Part shown: positions 11,878 to 25,374 of the stretch, piece after piece
Position numbering within the stretch: the first letter of the stretch is position 1
Layout of the letters: each line of letters begins with the position of its first letter
Source of the DNA: Poecilobothrus nobilitatus
Taxonomy: Eukaryota > Arthropoda > Insecta > Diptera > Dolichopodidae
Assembly (NCBI GenBank): GCA_947095535.1
Contig: OX352773.1
Coordinates: forward strand, 268,080,515 to 268,144,514
Reading direction: 5' to 3'
DNA length: 64,000 bases
Program-made: the position numbers and the translations under genes
Notes under the pieces: generated by a model
Database searches by the model: none
The model's input: only the letters and a program-made list of their open reading frames with translations
What the model was told of the DNA's origin: nothing

Positions 11878-13440
11878 CGAGGAAGAATACAGTTGCCTTT
11901 GTCAACTCTTAGATACCCGTCCGATCCGTTAGTATGTGCATAGCCTGTCACTCTGCTCACAATATTATTTTTTTAATATTTTAGTATTTTAAAATAATTT
12001 GGGTAAATTCCTTTATAATTTCTAGAACTATGGGTTGTACATATATTCAAACTATATGTTTATACATTCTTCAAAAGCAGATTCTAACCTTTCACATAAC
12101 GATTATCAATCCACTACTTTTGCAAATATTCTATAGTACCATTTAATACTAAGCGGTAAATGTATATTAAATTTACTTAGTACAAAATAGTAAATATAAT
12201 TTTAAATGTCATATTATATTATATTTAAATATTCCATTGACAGAATAATTTCTTATAAGTACAATAAAATACATATATGTATGTAAATACGGCGCTATAT
12301 AATATACATCAATACTCTTATCATTCATTCATCAGTGACATATACGATATGTAAATAAACATGATATTATATAAGTATGTGTGTATATTAATATCATATA
12401 AATAAAAATTCTTCAAGCAACCGTTATGTTGTTTATTTATTTATATTTTTTTGTACTACGCATTGTTCAACATTCAAATTATCGAGTAAAACAAAATGCA
12501 AAAAATTCGTTAAAGAAATTTGTTAGAAAATTTGAAAAAATCAAGTAACACTTTCGTCAATTATAAAGCAACCCTATATATTAAAAAAATTTGTTAACAG
12601 AATATATAAGAGTATAATCTTGAAGCTTTAATTTTTATGTATTACTTCAAAAAAAATTTAACAGGTGTTCAAGTAAAGGTGTTTAAAAATAGGAAATTTT
12701 CAGTTTTTGACCCCTTACAGCTCCTAAACGGAGGGTGATACAAAAAAAATGAAATGAAATCTGAAATGACTCATACTTATATTCAAAGATCTAACTTTTG
12801 TCAAAATTTCAAGTTTCCAACTTAAACCGTTTAGAAGATAGAAGGGTTAAAGGATTTTGCAATTATTCAGTTTCCCATAACGGTAAATTAAGACACCGTA
12901 TAGCACAAGTATATATTTATTATATACATGTTTGTAAAGCTTGTAATAGCACCTATCGTTTGGAATTTTCAGATTGAAGATATACCTCATAGAACTTGTG
13001 TTATAACAATTTAAATATAGAGATTTTTGGGGGCTTTGGGGGGATGTAGCTGCTTAACGGGTGCGGCTACAGAAAAATTAATATTAACATAAAATTAATA
13101 TTTTTATGATATCTATCAGCAGTTAAAATTTCATGACTCTATTTCAAAAAAATTGTGGAGATCTAATAGTTAGTTGTTCGGGAGCTACCCGAAGTTTTGG
13201 TCGGAACTCAACCAAAAAAAATAAGGAACCTACAAATTGCTCCCAGAATATTTTGTGTAAATTTCAAGATTCTAGCTTTCTTAGTTTTTGACGGACGGAC
13301 GGACATGGCTTAATCTACTCAGAATTTGATTCTGATCCGATCCATACCTTTGAAGGTATATCTAGCTCGCTTATTTCGAGGTGTTACAAACGGAGGAGTA
13401 ATTTTATTATACCCGATCCTATCGTACGGGTATAAAAATA
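11878..13440 (+). mobile_element. DINE-1/INE-1-like nonautonomous element (copy 1, full length)
   Basis: About 1.56 kb without coding frames. It begins CGAGGAAGAATACAG, has a subterminal TACCCGT, and ends with CGTACGGGTATAAAAATA. Near the 3' end are the hallmarks of the dipteran INE-1/DINE-1 (Helentron-associated) family: a GACGGACGGACGGACATGG tract, a hairpin around CTCAGAAT / ATTCTGA, the palindrome ATACCTTTGAAGGTAT, and a terminal stem ATACCCG...CGGGTAT. Family assignment rests on remembered DINE-1 organisation (subterminal inverted repeats, 3' stem-loop, no transposase). Four more copies or fragments occur at 33356, 36279, 42551 and 50330. Confidence 0.7.
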
Positions 13441-16400
13441 TACCCTTCTTAAATAATATTTTATTTCTTGAAGTTTAAATCATTTTAAAATTTAAATAAT
13501 ATAAAGTTAAAAAATGTTGTGCTATTATATTCAGATATTATTTTTTAAAACCATTTTTATCTGATCTTTATTATTTTCTTAAGAAATATGTATATATAGA
13601 CTTAAAAATTTACATTCATAAATAGATATTTGTGTAGAACCAAATATTTTAGGTTCAGAAGAAAAGTTGATTCTTTAAAATGTTGTCGGATTTTCTTTGC
13701 CCATAAATAAAGAAATTTAAATTTTTATATTCTTTTTTATCCTTTTTATCTTTTCAACAATTCACTATGCATCATTATAAATAAATAAAAAGGATTAACG
13801 AAGAAAATAAAATATTAAGGTAGATAGGTATATATGTAAAAAAAAAAATTGTTCACATACAGGGTGTTGTACTGTTCGTTATTGATGGCGTAAAAATGTG
13901 TAAAAAAAACTTTTAAATTTTATAAACAGTTTGATAACAATAAAATCTTAGGAAATCTAAAAGCTTCTTTGAAATAATAAATTTTAGAGCTATCTGGCCT
14001 TAAAATTTTACAAAGATTATGCAACTTTTGATTAACAAGGCAAAAAGGAATAAATTTATTCAATCCCTCTAGTCTATTTTAAATCCAAGATGTTTCATAA
14101 CTTAACATATAAGTTGCTGTCTAATGTATGAGCATTTTAATGTCATGGTTACCGCAACAGCACTTAAATTTATTAAGTCAGAAATGTTAAGCATCCTAAA
14201 CAGATTTTACATTTACTTAATATCTTTAACAAAATGTTTTAAAAGGATTTAATAAATTCAAGGAGTCAAAGGATTCGAGGATTCAAAGCAAGCGTTTAAA
14301 CTAAGTTTTTTTTAATTAAGAACAAGTTTTGAAGTTAAAACAGTTCGATAACAATAATTACAGTTTTCACTATTAAAATCTTAGGAAATCTAAAAGCTTA
14401 TTTGAATATTTCACCTTTCATATTTTAAATTTAGGCTCAAAACAAAAACATCCTTGTATTTTTACCAAGCAACAGTTTTTATATGTTATTTTGTAACATT
14501 CAGTAAAATATCATTAATAGTCTCGGTAAATAAATTAAATGTATTAATGTTAAATTTTCTGTTTAATTGTATGTTGTTCTGTTTAATTTTCTGTTATGGC
14601 ATTATTTTCAGTTTATTTCATAATAATTAAAATTATAAGCTTTGGTGTTCAATATGAAAATGAAAATTTTAGAATATATTTGTTTCATTCAAATTAAAAG
14701 TAAGTCGGGTTCGACTCTTCTGTTTTCTTACCTGCGGAGCATCATTTTCTTTTATTTTAAAGGTATTTGGGACTTTTCAACATAATTCAATTTGCCAAGG
14801 TATAAAAAGAAAATGGTATAATGTAACAAGATATAATAAGAAATGTATAAATTTAATTATGAATTGCATAATACCCTTAAAATTTTCAACCAGAGTCGCA
14901 TACCAAAGCTTATATATGAATATGTAACTATACAATTATTAGTAAAATGTAAGAAATCAAATATATAAAATGAAAGCGTAACATATGTATTCTACAACTG
15001 TAGAGAATATAGTAATTTTACATTTATTTTATATATGTATATTCCAAATATATACATACATATATAATCGTACTTCTATATATGGTTTTAACAATGAAAA
15101 TGTCAGATGTCTTTCATTTTTTTTGTCTGTTAAAATTTCTTTTTTAGGTGATAATCATTTGAAAATTTTCAAGATGAAAAGAATTAAAGAATTTTCAAAA
15201 CATTGTCTTTCAGGGTTTTTTTTTTCATTTTAATTCAAAAGAAGAAAAAGAAAATGTTTTTATTTATATGTATCGAGAAAAGGACATAAAAAAAAATTTT
15301 AGTTATAAACAAAAGTAAAATACACAATTTTAGTATAAAAGTATGAAAGTATGTATGTATAAATATTTTAAATATTTATTCTTTATTTTAAAGTTTATAA
15401 AAAATCGATCTTTTTTGCCAAAAAATTTGTATAAAAAGACATTAGAAGTAATTTAAGGACTAAAATGTGTTTAGAAAATTATTACAATTTTCATTATAAT
15501 CAATATTGTAGATATCATATTTTCCGTTTAAAAAATTTTCAAATTCAGATTTAAAATAATTGTATAAAATTTAAAATTTTTCATCATATCTAAATTAGAC
15601 AGCCAAATTAACCAAAAAATAAATGATTTTCTGTGTTTATAGCTAATGAGAATGATGTTTCTGTTTTTTGTTTATTGGCAGGGGCGTAAATGGGACAACG
15701 CACATACGTAGCCTTTTCTTTTCAGGTGTAGCTTTTAAAGGGGAATCAGAATGATTTTGATTATAAGAAGGATAGAAAAAACTTTTGACATATTGTAAGT
15801 ACGGTTTTTCATACTGGATTGTAGTTAAACGTAAAGTCAAAATAATAAAGCTCCGTAAATATTATTATGCCCATAGCTAAAACAAATTTAAATAATTTAA
15901 ACAAATAGATATCGGTAATTGATATAACATTTTATAGCAATAAAAAGATAACCATATTCGATTTAATATAAACATTATTTGTTTACTTTTTTCAAATACT
16001 GAAGAACCATACATTTTACTTTAGTTATATCTGTGAATTAAATTATTCAAAAACAAAAAATTTTCAAAAAAAATAATCCTTTTAAATTCCACCATTTTGG
16101 TCTTACCCTTTTCTTAAAATAAATAAATAGTACTATTCTACTTATTTTTTTAAAAAATTGAACACTTAGATATAATTATACCAACAAGTAGTGTTCACAC
16201 AAAATTGTCTGGTAAGGCTATTTTACATAAAGTAAAAAATAAAAATTAGGTGAAATTTCGTCCATCAACCCTACTGCGAACTCATATAGAACTCTATATA
16301 TAGAACTAACTGAAAAATTTAAATTTTAAGAGTTGTTTTTAGGCAAATCAATATTACATGCTTACCGATGAGTTCAGTAGTGTTGATGACGGAAACATCT

Positions 16401-17339
16401 CCTAATTTTTATTTTTTTTAATTGACTTTCGTTAGTTTTGATAAATTGATTTCGATCATCACTAAAAGATCACTTGCTGACTGCTAATAATGGCATATTT
16501 TTTTGATAACCTTATTTAATATATACTCTTATAATTAATTACAATTATAATAAATGATGTTTAAAACATCTTTTATAAAAATTTATAAAAAAAAATCTCA
16601 AGTTAAAGAGCATAAATATGTAGTAATATTGCACTTTTCTTTTATTATTTTATTAAACTAAACTAAAAAACAATATTACAATTAAATTACCAAAAACTTC
16701 AAAAAAAGAAAAAAATAAAAAAATCCTGACTGATAATCTGAAACTTGGATATAAAATTGAATTTTTTATCATTTAAAATGTGTACTTTTTAAACGAATAC
16801 TTCTCAAATAGAAACTCAGAATACTTTAGTAACATTTTATGAGATTTCTTCAACAAAATGAAAATTAATGTTTACAGCAACACACTTTTAAACAACATAC
16901 ATTTATTTTTGTCTGTTTGTATATATTTTAATGTAATAATATAAAAAAGAAATTTTAAGATATCAAATTTATCTGAAAACCAATAAATCTTAATGTATAG
17001 TGCATTTTAACTTTTTGGCAATAAATTTTTATGGAAATGAAAATTTTCACTCGTTACTCATCAAATGAAAATCAGCAGAGAATGTTTCCATGTTTTGTTC
17101 ATTTTCTTTTTTTAATTTTTCCTCCTATCATTCACATTTTATTTTTTTTAGTTTTTAGCACAAAAACAATTATAGGATTGCTTCAAATGAAATTTAACTT
17201 AGAGAAAACCCCTAGTTGCATAGAAAACCTGTCTTTTTGATACTATTCCTTCGTATTTTGTCACCCATGTTCTATAACAGCACGTAGAGTTAAAAAATAA
17301 AATTAGTTATCCAATTTTAGTTTTGAATAACTAATTTTT
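13441..17339. other. AT-rich intergenic desert
   Basis: Nearly 4 kb with no supported gene. A 40-base stretch around AAATCTTAGGAAATCTAAAAGCTT appears twice (about 13927-13970 and 14345-14402), suggesting a local duplication. A lone B-box-like GGGTTCGACTC near 14706 may be a SINE scrap. Reading frames at 14985-15233 (+), 15643-15840 (-) and 17031-17240 (+) are low-complexity and not supported. Confidence 0.45.
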
Positions 17340-17880
17340 ATCTCAGAAGGTAGGAACTCGCCAAATTTTCAGTCTGATCCTAGACATCCCTAGTCTGATC
17401 CGGACATTCACAGAGAAAGTAATGAAGATTCTATTACAATCCTTCTTCTTTGCAGCTTTTACACTGTGTGTTACTGTTACATGGTTCCTATAGATCAGTA
17501 ACCCATACTTATTACGCTACGGTTCAAACAATATTTACACGAGTGTAAGTTAGGTGTTTTTGTTCTTTTTTCTTTAAAAATGTACCATTTCTTTCTTAAC
17601 ATTTGCAGTTACTCGGACTACCGCACCTAGATTTTGCAATTAATAGAAAGTGTGAAGAAATGTGTGTCTTTTCGAAACTTTCAACGTAGTATGTATTATA
17701 TTTATTTCAGAGTCCCGCTCAGATAGAAGGCAGTTTTGGTCATTGGTCTACTCGTTTTGATACCTTTTACGTCCTGGCACCTATAGAAGTATAAATTGAG
17801 ATGGGCGACTTAAGCGAAGGAGCTATTCGCAACACTTGTATTACTATTTTGGATATGATCGTCATCAAAATCATTTAATA
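17340..17880 (-). pseudogene. LINE ORF2 C-terminal relic (zinc-knuckle region)
   Basis: Minus-strand translation with several stops and frameshifts recovers the 3' part of a non-LTR retrotransposon ORF2. An L*VPGRK stretch resembles the RNase H W-V-P-G-H motif (Trp codon now TAG). A GY*SIGTM stretch corresponds to T-G-H-x-x-I-G-T-H. Then QCKSCKEEGL and FLCECPDQTR match the terminal C-x2-C...H-x4-C finger of R1/Jockey-type elements. Open frames are destroyed, so this is an old copy. Order along the minus strand runs from about 17880 down to 17340. Confidence 0.55.
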
Positions 17881-17970
17881 GTCGCCACTTGACTATCAGC
17901 ACATATGGCAATCTTGCCAGCTACTGTTGCATTATTCTAGTTCATACTGAAAAATTCGAAGAGTAGAATA

Positions 17971-19857
17971 CAGAGTCTGGTAATACTTACACGTTAAAAA
18001 TAAGTAAATTTAAATTCTTAATATAAGATATTTTCTAGTTTATAACTCCACCTGCCTTTTATGAGAAAAATGGACTTAATATCTAATATCATAAAATATG
18101 CGGGAGGAATAAAATTGGAAGTTATAAAAAGAAAATTGTACAGGAAATTAGTAAGAATGGGTGTGTCAACTTATTTCTTTAATATTTCCTAAATATTTTG
18201 ACAGATATATAGGGCGGAAATATTCTCTACAACTAACTTTGAAAGAGTCATTTTACATCAAAAGTCCTGGCTTTAACAGATCCTATTGTACATCTTTGGG
18301 CAACATCTGTTCATTATACTGCACGGATTAAAATTTTGAAGTATGTAATAACTTTTTATTTCATTAACCAAAATATTTTTTCGGAAAAACGGAGATAATT
18401 CCTATATTTTAAACATTGGCTTAAAGACATTTTGATTATACTGTTACTTATCAATACGGTATTAAATTATTAAGGATAATAAGTATTTGATTAAAAACAG
18501 GCAGCTAACGGCAGATACTTTTCTTAAAAATAAAATGACTTTATTTGTCATTTTCATTATTTTGTATAAAATTGAAATGAATGCTGTTAGCAACAATCAC
18601 AACAAAATTAACAACAACAGTAGTAACAAAACAGAAATACCATTAAAAATGAAGTAACTATAGAAAGATTTAAAATGTTGAAATCAATTCAAAACTTAAT
18701 GTGGAAAATGTTTGTTTTTACTACATATTATTAAAGTGATTCACATACTGATTTATATATTATTATTATATATGTAATGTATATAATATATCTATGTATA
18801 TATTTTATATATATATTTTTTTTACTTAGTTATATTATTTAATTTTATGTTAGTGCATATGATGCATACATACATATATAATTTTTTGTATTTTAAAAAC
18901 TTATTCTGCACGGGAAAATTTTCTTCATTATTCTATTTGATGTGGAAAATTTGGAACACACAATAATTCATCATTATAAAAAAAAGAATGAAAGCTACAA
19001 AATATACATTAATAATATATACATATACAAAATATAGTACATTTTAATATAATGGAAAGTACTTTTGTTTTATTTTTTATTTTTACTGAAATTGTAATGG
19101 AACAAAATGAAATTTTTTTTTGTAAATTTTCTTCATCACTTTTTTTTTACATATAATTTCTGGAAAATTATTACGTATTTCAAAAGAAAACTTAAAATTT
19201 CAAAATAGAAAAAAAAAAATTAAATACTTATTTTTTTTTGTTTTCAGTGAACTGTCATTATTTATTGTGATGGTCTTTAACACTTACCCTTTTAAAATTT
19301 TGTTTTTCCCTATTTATTTATTTTATACAATAAAATGTTATATTTTAACACTTTTAAGAAAGTATTTTATATTTTATAGTTATTACAAAATAAAAAATAA
19401 AAAAAATATAGAGAAATGGTGGAAAAGTATCTGCTTATAAAAATCACAATATTTTAGTATTTTACATGACTTTTGGCTATGTTTAAAAAATCCTTCAATA
19501 CAAATATTGTACAAAAATAATAGAACCAATATAAATTCTATAAAATTTTTCTGCTAACCTCACTTTTATAAGCAACTCTCAAATGAAACGCAAATTATTA
19601 ATATTAAATGTCTGAGTTTAATACTTTAAGAAGCTTCCGCAGAATTTTTATATTATTTATTTTATTTGTTTTATTTTATTTCATCCCAAAAAAAAGAACT
19701 CAATTGCGCCTATTGCAATTTCAGTGCAATTTTTATCTTCAAAACGAATAAATTCAATTAACAAAAATTTAATTTAAAACAAATTAGTTAACAATAAATT
19801 ACAAAACAAATCATTTTTTCATATTTATTGTTATTTCTTTTACTTGGATTTTATTCT
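17971..19857. other. AT-rich intergenic sequence
   Basis: No gene recognised. It includes long A/T tracts and AT dinucleotide-rich sequence around 18770-18830. Confidence 0.5.
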
Positions 19858-20208
19858 AAAATCACGAACTAGGAATATGATCCTTTGTATTTGAAGTAGT
19901 TATGATTATATGGGATGAAATAGGGATGGAACAAGTGAGGATAACGGGGAGTTAAAGGATAAGTTTGAGAAGAATCTGTTGAGATTCTTCTTAAATTTTG
20001 GAAATTTGTAAATACCAAAATCCCCAATTTTTGGAATACGGTGGATTGTACTAAATTTCACATTTTTGCAGGCAGTTCTAACAAACGACTTGCTATAACC
20101 AGTAGAGTACCACTTTGGTAGTTCCAGATAGTAGGAATGCGCATTTGCTGCACCTCTTGTAGTGCGTTGGAACTGTTCACGGATGTCAAGCGAGGCTATA
20201 ATATTATG
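19858..20208 (-). pseudogene. LINE ORF2 C-terminal fragment with open frame and 3' end
   Basis: On the minus strand an uninterrupted frame runs from about 20208 to a TAA at 19906-19908, roughly 100 codons. Its order of motifs fits the C-terminus of CR1/Jockey-type LINE ORF2: LPKWYSTGYSKSFVRTA, like the conserved R-x-x-x-Y-S-x-S-F-x-x-R-T segment, then FPKFKKNLNRFF, like the F-K-x-N-v-x-x-x-L ending. No start methionine is present because the copy is 5'-truncated. The 3' portion recurs at 38744-38942 in the same orientation, showing a dispersed family ending near AAAGGATCATATTCCTAG. Confidence 0.55.
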
Positions 20209-20335
20209 GGGTCATTATAATTACACGAATGACGCGTTTTTGATAAGATACCACCAAAATTTTGATAGTTTTAAAATTTCTATTATTTCGGTTTGTAACT
20301 CATTGTTTATTTTAAGCGGAGTGTTATAAATAGTA

Positions 20336-20800
20336 TTGTAGATGCAGGGACAAAAGTCCCATAGACAAAAGTTCCACTGGGACTTTTAACTTACCTCTGT
20401 GAGACAAAAGCCCGATGGAACTTTTGACTTATTACTATAAAACAAAAGTGAAGTAAGTGGGAAGTTTCAATTTTGTTCATAAATCTAAAATATAATTATT
20501 AATTATGTAAAACAGTCCAAAGCGAAAATTTCTTTCCAAATATACATAAAGAATCCGTACATTATCTTGTATATTTAGATATTAATATATAAGATAATGT
20601 CTAATTCAGTTAAAGTGAGAATATCCTGATTTTGAATCCAACTCTAAAATCCCAACTAATGCAGAATTTATCATATACATACATATCTACATAATCAGGA
20701 AAAAGCGGTAATCTAGTATATATTTATAGATATATATAAATATTTGAAAAAGAGGAACCTCCTGATTTTGAATTTAATCATAGCTTCCACACAAAAATAT
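20336..20800. repeat. partial foldback repeat sharing motifs with 3993-4988
   Basis: At 20346-20450 there are several GACAAAAGTCCCA / TGGGACTTTT units in direct and inverted array, also seen inside the element at 3993-4988. At about 20617-20790 the shared core recurs on the minus strand (CCAACTCTAAAATCCC and CCTGATTTTGAAT). Arm ends were not identified, so boundaries are approximate. Confidence 0.5.
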
Positions 20801-22955
20801 TCAATTTTGATATATGAAATTAGTAATTGGATAGAAAAATAGAAAGCTAAGCTAAATTAGGTTTGACGGCTTTTTGAAGAGTCCCTAAAGTTAGGGACTT
20901 TTTTCTTTTTATTTTTGCGGAATTTTCCTTGAGGACTTTTTTCACGAAGCTGTATTTGTGTGACAGTCACTTTTTATGAGGAGGTTCATTGGTAGAATTT
21001 TATATTTACTATTTATTTTTTGTGTTGACATTCTATTTGAATTTTTATACCTTTATTTTGAATTTTCTGTAACACAGATAAATTCTTACTGTTACTGTTT
21101 TATTCAAACTTTCTTTACCTTAAAGTAAAACATCTCTTAGTTTTGTTGTATTATTATAACAAAAGAAAACAAACAAATTATTCTATTTTTGTGTTATCTT
21201 TAGTGTAAATTATATCCAACAAAAAAAATATCTTAGTCCTTTTTAACTATACTAAATAAAATAGATCTCATAAATTTTATTTATATAAGAACCCTCTTTA
21301 AAAACAATTGTAATAATTCTTTAAAAATTTATTTCAAAAAAAAAAAATAAGACCATAAGTAAAAACGATTCCTGATCATTTGTAAAACTGAATTTTATTA
21401 CCCTGTCAAAAATTCGATTTTATTCTTAATAACGGTAATAAAAATAAAATGTAAAAAAAAATGTTTTCAATTTGTTTTTCTTTTTTATCGTAATCCTTAT
21501 TTAGTTATCAATTCTATTATCCTTGAATCAAAATATCTTACAGATAAAGATATTCTACACCTGATTCAATATAATTTTATTCACTTATCTACTATCATAT
21601 AATAATAACAATTCCTCTTCATTTTTATTATCAAGTTTTTATTTCATCTACAATTTATCTTCTCAGTTTATTTATGAGTTATATAATATATAAATAATAT
21701 ATGAGTATATATTATGTACATGTGTGAGTATGTGAATATAAATAATTTTTTTTTATTTCTCATGATTGAGTTCTTAGCTTTGCACCTGTAATCTATTGCA
21801 CCGACTACTTCTTAATAGACCACATTTTCAATTACAGAACTAAATAATCGATAGAAAATTTGAAATAAAAGATAAAACAAGAGAGCACTAGAATTTAGAT
21901 TTTTAAATTATATCTTTTGATAAAAGAAAGATCAAATATCACTTTGTTTTATTTAACAAATATTTCAGATACAATATAAAATCCATAAAGTTCTTTCATT
22001 AATTTTCCTGTAACTTTTACGAAAATTCTGTTTATAATATTGAAGCATAATTTAATTCTATAATAGAATATATATATATATAAAAAAAACACTATAGAAT
22101 TGTAACATAAACAATATGTTAATGTAACTAAAAATGGTAGTTATATCTAAAAAAGATCTAAAAATAACAATAAAATAATATCGTTATAAATTCTACAAAC
22201 AATTTCCCCTCCCTGATATCAGACGGAGAGTCACCATTCTCTCTTATTATTAATTTTTGCATATAATTAATCGTCATATGCAAGGTAATTACCAAGTTCT
22301 GTGCTTAAAACATGTTACATACTAAAGAAAAAAAAAACAGGAAATCCAGCATGCAACCGGATGATTACCATAAAGGGAAAAATATTGGCTAGTGGGGATA
22401 GTTAGACCAAGCACTAAAAAAAAATAGTAAATTTTAAAAATATCGTCAATCGAAATTAGTACAACTTTAAGTCATATTCATCAAATATAAAAAAAAATAA
22501 AAAATAAAACATTAACATATTTGCTGTGTATAGCTTTAACAAAAGATTTTTTTCTCAATTTCCAATTCCTTTCCAAATCAATTTTTCTACCCAACATAAA
22601 ATTTGCCTTCAAATGGTTAAAATGGTTTCCAAATCCCGGGTTTTGGTTAAGAAAGCTGGTTTTAGTTGCTCCACTATAAAACTATTAAGTCAAGTGAAAG
22701 TTGTCAGATTAATACATATAGAATAGAGTACACATACACAAATAAAATAGTGCCATTCAATTATTTATTTAGTTTTTATATTTTAATATTAAATTTAAAT
22801 TAATTACTAAAACTTACGGATACTAAGCTTTTTATAGGGTAAATACAATTATTAATTTTTACAGTAGATAATAATATTTATTTTGTTTGTATTATGTATT
22901 TATATATTTACATTATATGCTTGTTCTGCAGAGGGATTTGTTAAGAAAATTAGTT
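20801..22955. other. AT-rich intergenic sequence
   Basis: No gene recognised. A short perfect hairpin, GTCCCTA...TAGGGAC, lies near 20881-20900. The reading frame at 22526-22726 (+) has no recognisable domain, is not flanked by clear splice sites and is not supported. Confidence 0.45.
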
Positions 22956-23911
22956 TTTCAATTTATTTATTTATTTAACTCTAACATTATACAATTAATT
23001 GTTATAATATCAGTAGAGCCCTCGGCTACTAAGGCCATTTTGGGCTTGACAGTGCTATTTACAGTTTAATGTTTTATATTTATTATATTATATTATACTA
23101 TAAGTGTTATCTTAAGTTAATTTTTTCTTTTGTATTTACATTATATTTGATTAGTTCAATAATTTTGCTAGGATTCGTTAGGTTTGTGGTTTTGTGGTTA
23201 CAATTAGAATTTAAGATTTATTTACATTTATTTACTTTATTTACAATATTTTGTTTAATAACACATTAACATAGCAATTATATTACAGTTTATACAGAAT
23301 TGAGAATAGGTAAAAATTAAATGTTGTCCCAGATTTTAAATATTGTACAAATTTTATGGATTTTGTTTGCATTTTCTAATGTTGGAACTAAGATATTCTT
23401 TAGATTTATTGAATTACTCTGCGCAAAATTTTTTGTAATATAGCATTCATGGAACATATGTTTGACTGTTAGTTGACTCTGACAATAGGGGCATATTGGC
23501 GGGTTACTATTTTCAAATAAATGTCTTTTAGTAAAAAAAGTGTGTCCTAAACGAATTCTGCAAATTTTTCTTTCTAGAACTCTTTTGTTACCCACACTAT
23601 AAGTGGGAGGTACAACTTGAGGCCAATGACATTTTAGGAAGCTGTTGGAAGTATTCCATTTCAGTTGCCTGGGAAGTAACAACTTTCTTTCTAATTCATT
23701 GGTCTTTTCTTTTAAAAAGAAAGTAAGTTGAAGAGTAGATGGTGATTTTATGGCTCGTTTTGCTTCTTCGTCGGCTTTTTCATTTCCGGCTATGCCCTGG
23801 TGACTTGGTACCCATATTAGTTTGATGTTTTTTCTGGAGTTCTCTAATGCATTTCTGATAAACCTGACAATGGGTTGTTTATTGTTAAGATTTTTTATTC
23901 AATACTTTTAC
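22956..23911 (-). pseudogene. I-like LINE 3' fragment: RNase H, zinc finger, 3' UTR
   Basis: A minus-strand frame is open from about 23900 to a TAA at 23317-23319. It contains the end of an RNase H domain (IWVPSHQGIAGNEKADEEAK), then RIRLGHTFFTKRHLFE and the finger CPYCQSQLTVKHMFHEC, the order seen in I-clade LINEs. The 5' end is truncated within RNase H, with an in-frame TGA near 23903. The 3' UTR runs to about 22966 and ends in ATAAATAAATAAAT. It contains AATGGCCTTAGTAGCCGA (23022-23039 on the complement), shared with the SINEs at 1138-1690. A 10-base TTTCAATTTA at 22956-22965 and 23912-23921 may be the target-site duplication. The conserved open frame suggests a relatively young copy. Confidence 0.75.
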
Positions 23912-23921
23912 TTTCAATTTA

Positions 23922-25374
23922 ATATGCTTACTAGTTGTGTTGCTTACCTATGCAGGTTTTGAAATTGCGCAATGATTAATATGTCATGTACTCAACTCAA
24001 CTATTACAAAACTATTCTACAGAGGCCCATTTATTTTTTTAAATGATTTAAAATTAAACTTTATTTTGATAATTTTTTACAATCTTAAAATTTAGAGGCC
24101 CATTTATTAGTGAGTATTTTAACTGCAAAATACATATGTCAATTGCATATTTTTAGGAGGATACGGTGAAGATGTAAATTTACTATAATTGAAATAACAA
24201 TTATAACTTACAAAGAAAAACAATGGTTTGAAAATAGAATTATATCTTATAGTTATTTTATCTTTTGCAGTTTATTCATACAGTATGTAAAATTTATAAT
24301 CAAACAACTATAGCGAAATTAAACTTAAAACTGTTTAAAGCAAATAAATTAAGTCGTCTTACGTAAAATTAAGACAAATTTTATAATTAAGTATATTAAT
24401 ATTATTATGTATATAATATACTAAATATAAATTTCTTATTTGCTATATAATATACTCCACCTTTCAAGAATTTTGCATAAATCTAGTGTTAGACGACATA
24501 ATGTCAAAAAAAATCTGCTATGAAGTTGTTTTACGAAGTGCTTGCCTTGAAAAACTGTATGGATTTTGATATGATATAATATATGAATTGAGGCGTTCCT
24601 AAAAATTTATGAATTTCTAAGTTTTTTTTATTAAATTTTTATTTATTTTGTTTATAAATTAAAATCAAAATATTCTTCCTTGTCTGTTTTTAACATAAAA
24701 ATAACTAAAATTTTATAAAACAATGAGAAAAAGTGTAGATTAGAATTCAAATCTGACCAATAATTAATATATACTTTTCCAAATATATCTCGTCTCCTTT
24801 AAGGTGTTGCAAACGTAATGGCAAATTGTAGCAACACAGATATTTTATTTGTAAATTTTTTTTTTATCAAATGTACAAAATAATATTCAGAAAAAATTTA
24901 TGTAAAATAAATTGTATAGCAAAATATCGCATTCAATTATTTATTTTGATACTTTCCTTTTTAAAATCTTCAAATTTTCTTTCGAAATAAATTTTAATCA
25001 AAAAAAAAATAAAAATTCGAATATCGTCTCGATTTACATAAGTAATATCATGTTTAAATGATTTACATCTATCATATTCATTTTCTTAGCGGTAAGAAAA
25101 TCTTAAAGTGCTCTCAGTGTTGTAGAAAATGTGTTTTCCATAAAGTAAAAAGGTTGAGGAAATTCTGTTCAAATAAAGTCTTAAAAAGAATATTTTCAAC
25201 CGCTTTTAATTTTTAAACCCTTATGTCACAATAAAAAAAAATTTTTAGTTTATTCTTAATTTCCCTATTGTTGTCTTTTTAAAACAAAATTGATTTTGGA
25301 TATACTTTACTTTAGGTACACTGTCCGATTGCCTTGAAATTTTACATAACGATACCTACTAATGTCAGCTATAT
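23922..25374. other. AT-rich intergenic sequence with a DINE scrap
   Basis: No gene recognised. A short match at about 24784-24830 (CTCCTTTAAGGTGTTGCAAACGTAATGGCAAA, broken over its length) corresponds to the 3' part of the DINE-like element at 51870-52628 and is probably a remnant of it. Confidence 0.45.

Noticed and set aside
14700..14760. B-box-like GGGTTCGACTC suggesting another SINE
   Set aside because: No A-box at tRNA spacing and no match to the SINE bodies in this window.
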